Below are positions 35,601-48,500 of a DNA stretch of 64,000 nucleotides, piece after piece (the stretch's first letter is position 1; the number at the start of each line of letters is the position of its first letter). The position numbers were made by a program, and so were the translations under genes. The notes beneath the pieces are model-generated. The model was not told the DNA's origin and made no database searches. It worked only from the letters and a program-made list of their open reading frames with translations. The DNA is from Vespula vulgaris (taxonomy: Eukaryota > Arthropoda > Insecta > Hymenoptera > Vespidae), in the NCBI RefSeq assembly GCF_905475345.1, contig NC_066586.1:124501-188500 (forward strand), in the 5' to 3' direction.

Positions 35601-36535
35601 ATCGAGCTCAGCCTCGAGAGCTGAGCGAGGTCTTGTTCGCTCACGCAAGGAGTATTGCCTCGATAGCTCTTGTAATCGGCCGCGCTGAATACCTCGCCCT
35701 CGTCCTCGTCCGCTTCGTCCTCCTTCTTCGTGACCGACGCTTGAATCTCCTCTTTGGTTTGCTGCACCGAGGTTTCCTCCGCCTCCTTTTCCTTCGGCGA
35801 ACCCTTCTCGAAGATATCGATCTCGCTCTCCTTTTTACCGTTCACGTCCTCGTCCTCGGCCTCCTCCCATATCATACCGAGCTGCGAGGTAGGCCTCGAC
35901 GTGTCGCCGCATATCAGGTCCTCCCTATAGGCGTTGTTCAGGCTGCGATAGAAGGCTTCGTCCGGTATGTTGCCCTCCTCCTCGAGCGTCTCCAGAGTCT
36001 CCAAATTTCTTACGTTCCTGTGCATGTCCGTTACCACGGCGTTCGCGGTCGCGCTGTCCTGCGCCAGACCGTGCATTCTCGCCAATTCCTGCTGAGTTAG
36101 CTTCTCTCTCAGCGCGCTCGTCTCTTCCATGCCTATCGCCGCGTTCAAGCTCTTGGCGATCGCGTCCAACTCGCCGACGGAATCCTGCTGCTCGGCCAAC
36201 GTATCCTCGACGACCTCGGCGCCGTTCTCGTGTCCGCCGCCGCTCGCGTAAAACTCGATCAGCTGACTTATCACCGTCTGTTGCTCGTACAAGAGACCCT
36301 CCAATTTTTCCAATCTCTCCCACATTTTTATGTACTCCTGACTGAGCAAATCCAGGGCCCTCCACGCGTACTTCAGTTCGGTCTCGAGGATATTGAGCCT
36401 CGTGCCCAATCTCTCCATGTAGTCGCCGATGATGTAATCGATGTTACCGTCCGAGCTGGTACAGTAGCTCGGCAAAGCGGGCGAGTGCGCTCTCGGGCTG
36501 GTCGGCGCGGTGCCGCCCAACTTCGTGGACTCCAT
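30833..36535 (-). CDS. unc-13: unc-13 giant N-terminal coding exon (1901 codons)
   Basis: The start is ATG at 36535: AGA precedes it (A at -3, G at +4), and an in-frame TGA lies about 30 nt upstream. The exon ends at donor ACGGCG|GTGAGT in phase 0; the frame would run only six more codons. Residues about 36-97 (MERLGTRLNILETELKYAWR onward) form a probable coiled coil. Most of the rest is Ser/Pro/Gln-rich and probably disordered. A 24-Gln run is at 1047-1070, a second Gln-rich region at about 1256-1328, and 21 Glu at 1730-1750. A compact, likely conserved block begins WYCYELRKLEELERQ (about 1563-1697). A basic segment SKWKLLKTLKERKEEK (from 1866) ends the exon. No C2A domain is visible. In flies the long UNC-13 N-terminus positions the protein at active-zone scaffolds; a like role here is inferred. 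The link to the conserved core rests on strand, order and matching phases. Confidence 0.87.
31286..31348 (-). repeat. unc-13: GAG/GAA repeat encoding 21 consecutive Glu
   Basis: An in-frame GAG/GAA triplet repeat within the large exon encodes residues 1730-1750 and sits in a wider acidic stretch. Being triplet-based, length changes keep the frame. Plus-strand frames here read as poly-Ser or poly-Leu and are shadows. Confidence 0.95.
32551..32767 (-). repeat. unc-13: CAG/CAA repeat, second poly-Gln region
   Basis: A mixed CAG/CAA repeat encodes a Gln-rich region with interspersed Leu, Ala and His (residues about 1256-1328). The frequent CAA interruptions would tend to stabilise the repeat. 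Such tracts favour coiled-coil or condensate-type self-association; that role is inferred. Confidence 0.95.
33326..33397 (-). repeat. unc-13: CAG/CAA repeat encoding 24 Gln
   Basis: A pure glutamine run of 24 codons (residues 1047-1070) follows a short MEQQQH lead-in. It uses mixed CAG and CAA codons. Confidence 0.95.
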
Positions 36536-36644
36536 TCTCGATTTCTTTTCCCTCTTTTTACTTTCTCACTTTTCTTCGACTCGTTGCTCTTCCCCCTTCT
36601 CCCTCTTCCTTTTCAAACTCTTCTCTCGAACGTTTTCCCCCGAT

Positions 36645-36851
36645 CTAAGCTTTCTCGGTCGTCGCGGTGCTCATCGGTGCGAGTTCGCGCGATCGCCTCG
36701 TCGAGCAGCCCATCGCCTTCTTCTCGACCTTTTTCGCGTCGGCTCGAATCGAATCGAATCTCGAATTAAATCCTGAACTCGACGTACGGTTCCGAGGGGA
36801 AGATGACGCTTCGTACTCTCGTCGATTCGCAGAAACGTACTTTTCCTCCAT
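36645..36851 (-). other. Upstream ORF 2 in the unc-13 leader (68 codons)
   Basis: ATG at 36851 begins MEEKYVSANRREYEASSSP and ends in frame at 36645, 110 nt before the main start. It is Ser/Arg-rich and resembles no family. If the leader is as proposed, it would favour reinitiation or leaky scanning at the unc-13 start. Confidence 0.35.
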
Positions 36852-36969
36852 GAGCTTCCTCGCGTCCAGCAACGTGTCCACCTCGCATCGTCGCTAGTCA
36901 CTTCGTCGTACGATCGTCCTCCGATCGCTTTCTCTTCTCGAGCACAAAATACTGTCTCCGTCACTGTTC

Positions 36970-37089
36970 TTAGACACTACAACACATCGCGCGGGGAACG
37001 TGGAAGGCACCGGGCCTCGCTCCGTTGGAAAGCTCGATGTCGCGCGATATTCGGCAAGTGGCACTTTGGAAGCAGTTCCGAGCGGTCAT
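36970..37089 (-). other. Upstream ORF 1 in the unc-13 leader (39 codons)
   Basis: The first ATG after the proposed acceptor, in context ATCATGA, begins MTARNCFQSATCRISRD and stops at 36970. The peptide is not recognised. It is listed as a possible translational control element. Confidence 0.4.
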
Positions 37090-37104
37090 GATGCCGTGGT
37101 AAAT

Positions 37105-40100
37105 CTGGAAAAAGAAAAACAAACGGGATGCGTGCCACGTCGCGGTACCATCGCGCACCGCGTCGACGCTAACAGTTTCCATGGCGTCCCTACGGGCTTA
37201 ATAAAATAAATATTTTATTACGTCCGACGTGTGTAGGACGATCGCGCCTGGAAATCGATCAGAAAGATGGGAGAACCCCTTGCATACGTATCTTCGCTAG
37301 GCGTAGTAAAGCAACGTTCGACGCTTTATAGAATCGATCGATAAAGGTTAAGGAAGAGGAAGAAGGAAAGGGGCCAAAAAAGTCGAACGCAACGCGAGCG
37401 TCCATCCATCGATCGGCCCGAAGGCCACGCGATCGTTCGGGCTCGTGCGTTTTAATTAATTCCCAGCTGCATCGTGTGCCGCCTTCGCCGGGGATAATCC
37501 CGCGTTACGTGACCGCACCTGACGTTAATGAAGAGGCTCGAGATGACTCGAGCGAGATGACTCGAGATTAGAGCCTAGCGAACGACTTTGGGAGCTCTCG
37601 AGAATCCTTCTTTTCGCGCAAAGACGAATCAGAGAGGGATCTCCGCGAGTTAACGAGACATTCCTGAAATAACGATAGCCCATAGACGTGTGTGACCGCT
37701 GTTCGAAAAAGGAGTCTCGCGCGTTACCTTTTCGAAACTCGAACGTTTCGATGCTCGAGCTCTCTCGAAGCTGTAAAAGCTGCAAGATGGAAGGAGAAAA
37801 TGGAACGTTTCGAGCGTTCCTTCCAACCGACTCTCGTGTCGGATTCCGAGCTGGTCGAGCTTAAAGCTTTTTTCGTTAAAAGTCGACGACGACCGACGTC
37901 CTTCCATGCTTAACGACGTAACGTCGTACTGCGACGATACTCGAGAAGCGAAAAAACTGCGAGAAAAGATATTCGAGAACCATCTCCATGACTGGAAAAG
38001 AACCGATTAACCGACGAACTCGGTATCGTTTTCGCTAGTGAAAAATATCTACTGCCTCTTAAAGAAAATACGGGCGAAATCGTTAAGTACGTGACAATGC
38101 CGAAAGAACGCCAAAGGCGTTTACCTTTTTCGACGTTAATGCCAATTCGCTTCGTCGAAGCCTTTTAATGCCGCCACTTTGGCTTCCGCCTTTAAAGAAT
38201 TTCCCGACCGTCTCTTAGCGTCGACGTCGAGGAAAACCTTGACGATGGAAACGAGGGAATCGAATTTATCGCTGGTGCGATCTCACGAAAGGAAAAAGTA
38301 GGGGTACGCTAGGCTTCTTTTCTTTACTAGGCTTTTTTGCCACTTGAAAAACTTATCGCATACAAAGAAACATTCGCGGAGTCGGTCTGACGCGGATCGA
38401 ATTTCGGATTAAAATTTAGAGGAAGTTGGGAGAATCGTTCCAACCGACTCGTTGTATCTTTCCACGCGAAAACGAGGGACGCGTGATTTTTACATAATTT
38501 TCCGTTTATAAAGGGACGACGTAAGAGAAAACGGAAAAGAAAAAGATAAAACTCTTTATAGATACGACGCACAAGGAAGCGCGACTCTGTTAAAAAGATA
38601 GTAGAATTACTGTTAAAACGTCGCTTGGAGGGAAAAATAGCTCGATTTACGTAGAAGGGAATTCTGTGGCTTAGAGGCCGTTCTTTTTCTTTGCTCGTTC
38701 GTGTTTACACAGGGAAACTTCTCCTTTGAGACTCGCACGAGAAATTATTCGAGGCATGGGAAAGGCACGCTCCGAAGAGAAAGGAAGAGAGAAAGAAAAT
38801 ACGTTAAATCCGAGCGAGTAATCGTGAAAACCTTTCAGAACCTTTTGGTTTTCCGTCGGCGTTAATTTTTGACAACGGACTCGACCCTAACCTCAACTGA
38901 CTACTAACCGCTAACTACTAATTCTGAATTATGCCACAGCGTTTACTTGTTCGAAATCGTGAGAGAAAAGGGAGGAGATCGAGCCAATCGTATTTTCGCT
39001 CGACGCGAAATGACGAAGCGACGATATCGATCGGTTAGGTCTCTAGCAACAGGTCTCGCCGGTTGACGCGTTCGAAAATAGATCCAATTATTTAATATCA
39101 TTATTATTGTCGAAGTCGCCTTCGCAATTTGTTTTTAGTTTCGCGGTCTATGTAAAATTCTTTCGTATGTATTCCCGATATATTCGCGCCTAAAGGTAAA
39201 AGCGTTGATCGAAGGACGAGCGGTAGAAGCTGATTGGGAATGAGTTCGTCGATATCCGACCAAAGTATCCGCGTCTGTAAGCAGCTAATTGTTCCAGCTA
39301 ATGAAACGCATTAGGAAGATATCGCCAAGTGATAAATCGTATCGATGTACGCCCAAGCGTATGCGCGTACATACCTACGCGCATGCTGCATATGCGCGTG
39401 AAACGATAATCCGTAGAGCGCGAGCGGTGTAATTTAACGTATAAATCTTATTCGATCGAAAATCGCTTAAATTATTCGCACGATCGCGTCAAAAGTTAAC
39501 AACGGACGGTGGAAAGCTTCGAGGATTCCTTTGGCTTTGACCGATATTATCCGCTTTTGTCTTTGTATATTCGAACGTTTTAATGATAGATGAAGAGAGA
39601 CAGAGAACCGTATCCGGATCGTTGAATACTAATTATTACAGCTCATCCTTTCGCAATTACACGATAGATATCTACACATCTGCCGTCAGTCTATTGTGCA
39701 GGCTATCAATGTTCAAACAATAACACACAGGCTATCGAAAATGTGATTATTTCAGTTTCTGATTCGTTATTAATTCGATTAAAGTTCTCGTTGAAGAAAG
39801 AAAAAGAAAAAAGAAGCGAAATCGAATACGGAACGGGTAAAGTGAAAACTTTCGACGCTAAAATATGAAAATTCGTTTCTTTCTTCGAAAGAGGAAAGAA
39901 CGATCGAGTGCGATGAGAATCCTCCTCCTCGCTAATGGAAACTTTGTTCTCTGAATTACGTATGAATTACGTATATCGGTGAGCGCTCAATGAACGAACG
40001 AACGAAACGAGCCTGTCTTATCTACGGCCCACGAGAAATATTTCTTTAAGAGCAAGTTTTTCTCGCGAAATATAATACATTTTTCATCGACGTCTCCGGC

Positions 40101-41936
40101 TCCTTTTTCTCGTATCGCTCGAAGGCGTCCTCGAACGATTTCGAGGCGGAGCCCGGAGAGTTTCATCCTTTTTGCGCTTCGCTAAAAAAAAAAAACGCTC
40201 GGTTCTTCGACTATAAATCTCTTCGTTTGAATTTTTGACTTTCGTACGACGACCCGATGCTTGTTAATAAATGACTTCGATTAATGCGGATATCTACGAT
40301 CGGCTAATTACTACGATCTTATTATAACGATGCCCGATCCAAACTTTTGCTCGTTAATTGGTTTTGCGCGATATGTTAAATTTCACAATCTTCGCTACGC
40401 TCGTCATAAATCAATCTTCGACGGCAGGATAAATCGATTCTTGCTAAAGAAGAAGGATCGCACAGGGACGTGTATTGGAAAGATTGAATTACGAGACGTC
40501 TTTGCGCTCGATCTTCCTACATGGCACACGTCGCGGTCGATCTGGTACGCCCAACTACGTTCAACTATCCGGTGCGCTGCTGCTCGATTAAAAATAAGAG
40601 ACGATTTCTTTCGACACTTTGCTCGCGAGTTTTTTAATCAGGTTGCCTCTTCCGCCCATTTATTGAAAATAGTCAACGAAGAAAGTAACGGGATGTCCGT
40701 TCTAATTTTCCTCTCTTCCCCGTTGCTTCCATTTTATTTTATTTTCTCATCCATCATCGGTAGCATCTTTTCCCGATTTGTCCTCGAACGGCATTGCGTC
40801 GTCGGTCGGAAATCACTCAAACGTTTCCGATTGCAAAAAACGACGATGATCGACGAAGAGCTTCGATGATTTTGCCTTGCGAAGATACCGTCGAGGGAGA
40901 ACCTTTTCCTCGTTCCTTCGAACAAATATTAACCTCGTCTACGATTCTCTCTCGAAAATGTCTAATTAAGAATTATTATCCGTACCTAGGGAATGAGAAT
41001 GCATGCGCGTCTAATATCTTTCGTTAGGCATCTTTCGGGATAGAGAATTTCACGAGGATGGTTTTCCTTTGAACGGCTCGCACGAGTTCGGACAGCTCGA
41101 TGGTTTTGTCTCGATGTTCCACCGAATTAAATCAACTCTAAATTAAATTGTGGACAGGGAATCCTCGTCTTGGGCCCGCGTCATCCGGAATAGAGTTCGG
41201 ATAGAGAAGTGCCACGGAAAATTCGATTTGCCGAAGAGCGACGTCTAAATGGGATTAGCCTATCGTCGGTGTCGCAACACGGAAGCTGCTGCAAATATCG
41301 CGCGCGGAGCTACGAAAAAGATATCGTTGGTACGAACCGAAATGAAATAGTTTTTGTCAAATTCGTCCCTACGTTTCTTTGTTTCTTTTTCCAACGATCA
41401 AAATTCCACGTTCTCATCGCGATATCGTCGTATTAGGATAAACGACGATGTCGTATCTTTGACAGGGCACACTTTTGCCATAACCGTCTATGTGGCAAAA
41501 TTTCTTCCGCAATTGCACGAATCTGGCGCTTCTCTGCGACAATTGATTTAACAATAACGTTATAACGAGCGTCGACGCGATAATAATAAAAGTAAAATCG
41601 ACGATCCTAATTCGTCTTCTCGATGAATAACTTAAAAGGCTCTTTCGTCCGATGCACGCTTTATAGTCCCGAAGAAGAAGACAGCAATTTCTCCCTTTCT
41701 CGATTTGTAAAGTTCGTATAACACGCACGTCATAGCTTCCGCAGGAGCGTCTCGAAAAAGTCATAAACTTTGAGATCTCGTAAACACCGCTTCTCACTTC
41801 GTAGCGTCTCTTTTCTATTTCGTTTTTTCTTGTAGTTCCACGTCGAAGAAAATTACCGATACTTCAACGACCAATGGATCAATAAAGAGTCCGGTTCTCG
41901 CGACTTTACATCTCCATTTCGCGAACGAACGGGAAA

Positions 41937-41985
<49 letters not shown>

Positions 41986-44900
41986 GAAGATAGAGGTATC
42001 GAGAAATATTTTCTCGTAACCTATTCTCGGAAGAGTCTGCGAATCTCGAGAATCAAGGCTCGCGTGTACGAACACGGTAGAACACACGTTCGCTGGCTCG
42101 TACGGTCGTTGACGTAATTGGGTTAACTATGACGTACAGTTATGCATCGTACGTTGTTACCGTTCGTGTTTTACGACGATGACGACGTTAACCGTGATGG
42201 ATGATTTTCTATGACCGGGATCAAATTAACGAGATTCATTCGCACAAATGTTCTCAATGATCTCTTCTTTTCGAGAAGAAAAAGGCGGACGAATCGATAT
42301 TTATTAAAAGCTATTATCCGTTCGCAAAACGATGCGAAAATTTATTGGATCGTCCGTTGCGATCGATGACGGTCCTTAAACGTTAGTGCGGAAGAAAGGA
42401 AGATTATCTTTCGATAGAAATATTTTTCAGAGAATTACAGTCACCCTCTCGATGTGAAATTGCTAATGGATACCTATTATTAAAAGGTCGTTGATTAATA
42501 TTAATAACTCGAAAGGGGAGACATCCGGAAGCACGAACGCGTCCCAGTCGAGCTTCGAGAAGGCGCTTTCTCTCTTGCCTAGGATCAATATTCGGGCGGC
42601 TTTCCGAAACCGTGAGTGAACTCGCTAGCTTCTCCCTCTGCGTCTCTCTCTCTCTCTCCCTCCCTCTTTCCCGTTTGCTCTTATGGACTCTGTCCTCTTG
42701 CTCTTTGTGTCTCTCGTACTCTGCGCGCGTGCATACGTATTTTCCTCTCTCTTCTCTTCCTCTCCCTCGCTCTTTCTAGTAAACCCTCCTTTCTTTTACT
42801 TCCAAAGTACGAAGCAAATATTTCGATCCTCTCTTCTCTCGGCTCTTCGAGCAGTTGCTCGATTTGGTCCCTCCTCCTCCACCACCTCCTCCACCTGACC
42901 CTTCCTTCGACTCTCTCCCATCCTTTCTCTCTGGCCGCACGTAACTCTAGTCGTTCCCTAGTCGCACGTAACCCCTTCGACGAAGGGACGTTACAGTCCG
43001 CAGGAAATACGAGGAAATGTGTGAAACGTAGAAGAGCACGCTCACCGGTTGAAGATCGTCGTTCATATCTTCGAGCGTGTTCGATTCGCACTACCGTTCC
43101 ATCCCAGCCGCGCTATCTCTCTTTCGGATCATCGAATATCGAGACAAATAATGTCCGAGTTATCGCGTCGATCTCCCCATTTCCTTTTCCGTTTTCCCCC
43201 TCGAAAACTTGTTCCTGCTTTTGGTTCTCTTAGCGCTTAAATTTTTTTTTTATTTTTACGCGAAGGATCGCGTAAAATACGTTATTGTTACGAAGCATTT
43301 GGATACGTTATACATCTATATATTTCTAAACATAGTCGATGGAATTGAAAGCTTCGACGAACGAAGCTTTCCCGTCGGAGAGCAAAGGCTTGATAAAGTT
43401 CGTCGCTAGAAAAGCGGTCAGGTCAATTTCGAGATAAAAGCGACCGAAATAGAGACTCGGTTTCGAGTAATCCGAGCTCGTTGGGGAGTACAACGAACGC
43501 GCGAGCATTATCGTAACGAGCGTAGAAGCGATCGCGCGTTGATAGCCGCGAATGATAAAGGAAACGAGCGACGAGAGAGACGAGAGATAACCGATCCGAA
43601 ATCGATAACTCTCTCGCAAAAAGAAAGCAGTCGCAAAGGGTCAATTCGATGGGTATAACGGTCTCGTCCTTTCCGCGCTCCCGAATATTGCTCGCGATCT
43701 TCGATGCATGCGAATTTCGGAATCTGCGACTTCCGTACGCCGAGGAAAATTCTTTAAATCGTCGTTACGATACGAGACGCTCTCGCAATCCCTCGTTAAT
43801 CCTTCGTAATGCGTAACCTAGATGGCAAAGCTTTCCCAAGCTTTTCAAGAGATTTAACGAAACGAGAAGACATTTTTCTTCCGTTGGAAAAGAGAAGAAG
43901 GGAAAAAAGAAAAAAGTCGCAGAATCGCTCGTTTGGAGATTCTCGTTGGTCGTTGAAACGGAGTTACGACTGAACGATAACCGTTCGTGCAAGGAAATGT
44001 CCGTTCCTTCGAAAATATCATTTTTCCGATGACGCGTTCCCTTTTAAAACGATCGACGTAGAAACGTCCGACGTGCTCGCGAAGAAAAGAAATCCGTCGT
44101 TGTTAATTCGTAGCTCGGTTCTGCTCTGTCTCCCTTCGATATCGAATTATCGATTTCGAATCTTATCGCGAGCCGCGAGCCGTTGCGACTCTAATGCTCG
44201 TAGACCGCGGCGATACGATCGACAACGGAGAATCTTCCATTTCGTTCCTGACTGATAAACGAGACTGCACGAACGACTCGCGTGCGCGAAGACGAAACGA
44301 GAGAAAGGGCGCGATGCTTTACGATCGAAGAAGTTCGATCGATCGAGAAAAATGATAGAAGGAATATACGCTGGTTTAAGAGCCGTTGTTATCACGCGAA
44401 AAATCTTATACCCTCTTCGAAGTAAGAATAAGAGAACGAGAATGTCTTTCGTTTCGTTCGTGCCACAATTTCCGCATTCGAAAGTAATCGGGGACGGTGA
44501 GGATGCAAATCGGACGTGGATCGGAGGATCGACGGGTGACACTTCGAGGGACGAAAAAAGTGGTTACAAGGTCGATATCCCCCTGTAGGAAAAGATTCAC
44601 GGATTCTGTGGGATCGGAGTCACGGGAGGGGGAATCCTATTTGACTCGGCCTCGGATATCTTTAAAGCTCTCGCGAGTCGTGAAAAACGTTTATTACGCG
44701 CTCAATCCGATTCGTTCGATGGAATTCAATGAAAACATCAAATTAATCACGACCGGCAAAGGTTCGAAAAGAGTTGTTAAAGATAGCTCGAAATTATTGC
44801 TTTTCCAATCGAATTACACGCGGTCGATCGATTTGTCTTGCTTTGCGCGCACGTGCACGAATCGTTCGTCCGTCTTTGATAATTACTCGCACGCGAAACT

Positions 44901-47900
44901 TATCGCTGTATAAATAAATAGAGAGAGGGAGTCCGTTTGGGAGAGAAGACAAACGAAGACCTCCTCCTTCCACTCGACAACTTCAATTTGTCATCGCATG
45001 CGCTGGCCGAGCTTAAATTATGGATAAGCGAGAGAGCGCTCGATGCGAGTTGGTGTACCGGCCCAACCAAATATATTTAATATATATTTGGCGAAACCCA
45101 CCGGTTACCCACGCGATAGAAAAGAATAGAAAAATTGAAATATGTTTATTTTATCGTCCGTTGCTTCTTCAAAGGCTCCTAAACCTTACACGTTCGACCT
45201 AATTCGAGAAAATGTTATACGGATATACGCGTTTGCGTTTCTCCGTTAGCGCGAAAATCCCTCAGGTATATTTCAAGACTCGTACGAGATTACAAAGCTC
45301 GCCGAGTTTAACGAAGAAATCTCCTTTTCACCCCGAGAAGCGTCGATCTTTATCGTCTCTCTTTCTCTCTCAAATAAGTACCGCTTCTTCTCTCTCATTC
45401 GACTCTATCGAGATAAAACTCGACGTTTCGTTCTGTCCCGCGGTTGTTTCGCGGCTTCTCGAGTACGAGCGTAGAGTACACGCGACGTTAAGTCGAGGGT
45501 ACGGCACGATTTTACGTGCGATTAAACGTTCCCCGGGAAAAGGGGGATGCCAATGGAAAGGGTATTATAACGAGCGAGTGCCGCTTTCTCATCGATCGGA
45601 CGTAGCTTCGCCCTTGGAAAAATCGTTAACACGCGCGCAACGTCGAAGTAATCTCGGTTGGATAGCGGTTACCTTTAAACAACGGTATCGTCGCGCGATT
45701 CATCGTCGGATCGATTTCGACTCGAGGTCCGATCCATTTTTCACCATCTAGATCCGCATCTAAATTCTCCTACGAAAGATTAAAAATAAAGGAGAGGCAT
45801 TTATTAAAAATAAAGAGCTCCCTCCGTGGAGCTGACGTTAGCTAACGCGTACACACACGTGTACGTAGGTACGCGCGTTCAAAGTGCTCGGTCGCGATCC
45901 TATTCAATTACCATCGACCACGGGAATACCTGTTTATTGTAAAATACATACTCCGAGAGTAGGTACGTCCTTGCAATTATTTCCCCAGAGGAAATTGAAT
46001 TTACCAGCCAGCTCGTCTTTTTTCTGAATGAAAAATGGCATTGGTCTTTTTTCGATCGGAAACGATACAATTAGTCTGGATTCTCTCTCGGGACCTCGTC
46101 GTTTCCTTTTATCTATCTTCCCTATTCTCTTTCGTTCTCTCATTTACGATCCGGCGAGTCATCCTTACGTTTCATACGGTCGGATAACTTGTTTTCCGTT
46201 AGATTTTCAACGATGCATCGTGAGATCTATCGGAAAGGAAACTAAAGTGAGACAAGGAGAGACAGAGGGAAAGAGAAAAAAACAAGCAAGCAGCTGACAA
46301 TTAAACGAGAGAATAAAACTCTTGGACATCGAGATAGTTATTTAATGCGATAAAGCGAATTATTTTTCCACGTTGAAGAGAGATACGAGCTTGTTTTTTC
46401 TGTGAGTTGATGCAAAAAATCGTGGCCGATTTTGCGACGGACGGCTTTCCATCTGGAAAATGTACCTGGCAGGCGAAAAATTACGGTTCGCGTAATACGT
46501 CTTCGGATAAAATTATAAACCATTGCTTCGTTGGTTAAAGCGTGCTCCGTGATAATATTTTCTTTTTTTCTTTTTTTTTTGTATAAATATAACTTCGAAA
46601 ATTCCAATCGTCTAATCGTCTCGTGAGAATTATTAAACGTATTAAAAAATAAAACACGCGAATCATCGTCGAGTGCGATGAAAAATCAATTCGGTTAACT
46701 TTCCTCACCGACTCGAGGAAATTGAGATTTATTTTTCATGGACAAAACTAGAGAGAATCAAGTGGGTAGATAAGATCGGTCGATAAAAGAAAATAGAAGT
46801 TGTAACGTCGAGCGCGATAAATACTCGTGCCGCGTGCTGGACTACGTTTATTGTACGTTGCCGATATCGCTGGTCGTGAGAATAATCGATGAATCGGGGG
46901 AAATAGCGGATGAACATGGATAAGAGTAAAAATAAAGCGCGATGAAATTGAAGTAGCAAAGCGTAGAGATAATGAGACAATCTACGTCTCAAAACATATT
47001 TATATTTTGCATACGTAATACTCGAACGTTGTTTTAATCCGAGCCTTAAAACCCTACTATAGGAGAACTTGAATTCCTTCCAGATTCACGCGCAGCCACG
47101 TACGATCCTCGTAAATTCCAATAATTATATCGTTCTCGTTTATTTCCAATTTGTATTTACAACCACCGTAAATTGGTATTTGTGGAAAATAAATTCTTCG
47201 TTTTTCCGCAGGAAGGAGGCTCGTAATTTCCGATATAGGGAAAAATGCGAGTTTGCAAAAAATCTCTAAAGACACCGAGGTATTGGTCGCGAAAAAGTCC
47301 TGTAGAAAAGAGATTAGTCAAAAGAGTTTGGGAAACGAGGATGGAAAACGATGACGCGTGCGAGGCGCGTCGTTGCGAGGGTGCATGAAACGACGGGGCA
47401 CGAAACACGGCAAATAGCAGCGAGAGCTTTTGAAAGCTCGACGAAGCCGCTCTCTCTCTCTCTCTCTCTATCTCTATACGTGTAATTTCTGACGAACGCA
47501 TCGTCCTTAATCCGTTTTCCTCTGCTTAAAATCTCCTCCATCGCGACTACTATTCCACCATCGTCAAAGATAAATCTACGAAAGTTTGAGGTACCCTCGG
47601 GGCTTCCGCAAGATTATCCGAATTCCTTCACCTTCTTCCCCCCGATCCCCTCTGCCAGGATACAGTAGAACGGTGTGCTTCGTCCCGCTCAGGAGGAAAC
47701 TTTTCACCTCTTATTCTCGGACGAACGACCGGATCCAAGAGTGGTTTCACCAGATTACGATATTCAAAGGGAAAATGGGAGAGTCATTTGCAATTCATTT
47801 TTATCTAAAAAGAGTCTTAATAATCTCGATTGAAAGACAGGTAGAAAAGAAGCAAAGAGCCGTTTCTCGATTATTATTTGAATGTATTGGATAGAGAAGT

Positions 47901-48500
47901 ATCGTTACCGGATGATGACTTTTTGATCGCTTTTGATTGTCAAAGCATATAATCAAAATCAGGAAACAAATAAAGGTACCATCGAGCAAAATAGAGTAAA
48001 CGAGAATGACTCTCCTTTCCGCACGATCGCCGATTTATCCATCCGTATTTAGTTGAATTTCCATAACAATAGCATCGATAGAATAGCCATAATTTAATCG
48101 ACGAGTTCATTAAACCGATGCTTTAGAGAGATAAGCACGTTGTACGCGCCTATTCCCTATCTGTGAGAAATCTAACTATACATATATATATATATATATG
48201 TATGTGTATGCACATATATAAATATATCGGGAAAAAATGTCTCTACGCGAGCGACCGCATTTTGTTCTTTCTTTTTGTTTTTTTTTCAATTTCCTCGTGA
48301 CGCACGCTCGGCCATACGATCGGAATTGCGATGAAATAGCTCAAACAGATCGATAATAAGAAGAGTTACAAAAAAATGATGAATATTTTCCTCTTGACTC
48401 GCTCCAATTATTTTTATGGAAGCAGAAAGCAATCTTAATTTTGAGAAAGAAGAGTAGTAATTTTTTTAGAAACAACTTTTGAGAAGAATTCAAAGCTTTG
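37105..48500. other. No supportable gene; probable upstream / 5' UTR intron
   Basis: If the acceptor at 37104 is real, this is 5' UTR intron of unc-13. The longest frames (plus 40330-40869 and 42616-43233, minus 42681-43091) show no recognisable domain, and the latter pair overlap CT-rich sequence. A GA microsatellite lies at 41941-41982 and an AT run at 48183-48199. No RNA gene or transposon was recognised. Confidence 0.5.
41941..41982. repeat. GA microsatellite
   Basis: This is a run of 21 GA units in probable upstream intron sequence. Confidence 0.95.

Larger units (their letters stand above)
36536..37104 (-). other. unc-13: unc-13 5' leader of the first coding exon, with upstream ORFs
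   Basis: On the minus strand a strong 3' splice site, TTTTTCTTTTTCCAG|ATTTACC, places the exon start at 37104. No convincing acceptor lies between it and the main ATG (the last 120 nt are purine-rich), so the leader is probably continuous with the large coding exon. It would be 569 nt long with at least two ATG upstream ORFs: 37089-36970 (39 codons) and 36851-36645 (68 codons), both ending before the main start. The splice site implies a non-coding exon further upstream. An alternative is transcription starting within this stretch. Confidence 0.6.

Noticed and set aside
36671..36964. 97-codon minus frame in the unc-13 leader
   Set aside because: It begins at GTG rather than ATG (GTGACGGAG), so it is not a credible upstream ORF in a eukaryotic transcript.
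40330..40869. 179-codon plus-strand frame
   Set aside because: It has no recognisable domain, no repeat of any known family and no splice or promoter context. Long chance frames are expected in CpG-rich, stop-poor sequence like this.
42616..43233. 205-codon plus-strand Ser/Leu-rich frame
   Set aside because: Much of it translates CT-rich simple sequence, and an equally open Arg/Glu frame lies antisense. Neither looks like a protein.
45212..45751. 179-codon plus-strand frame
   Set aside because: The composition is Arg/Ser-rich with no domain. It is treated as chance.
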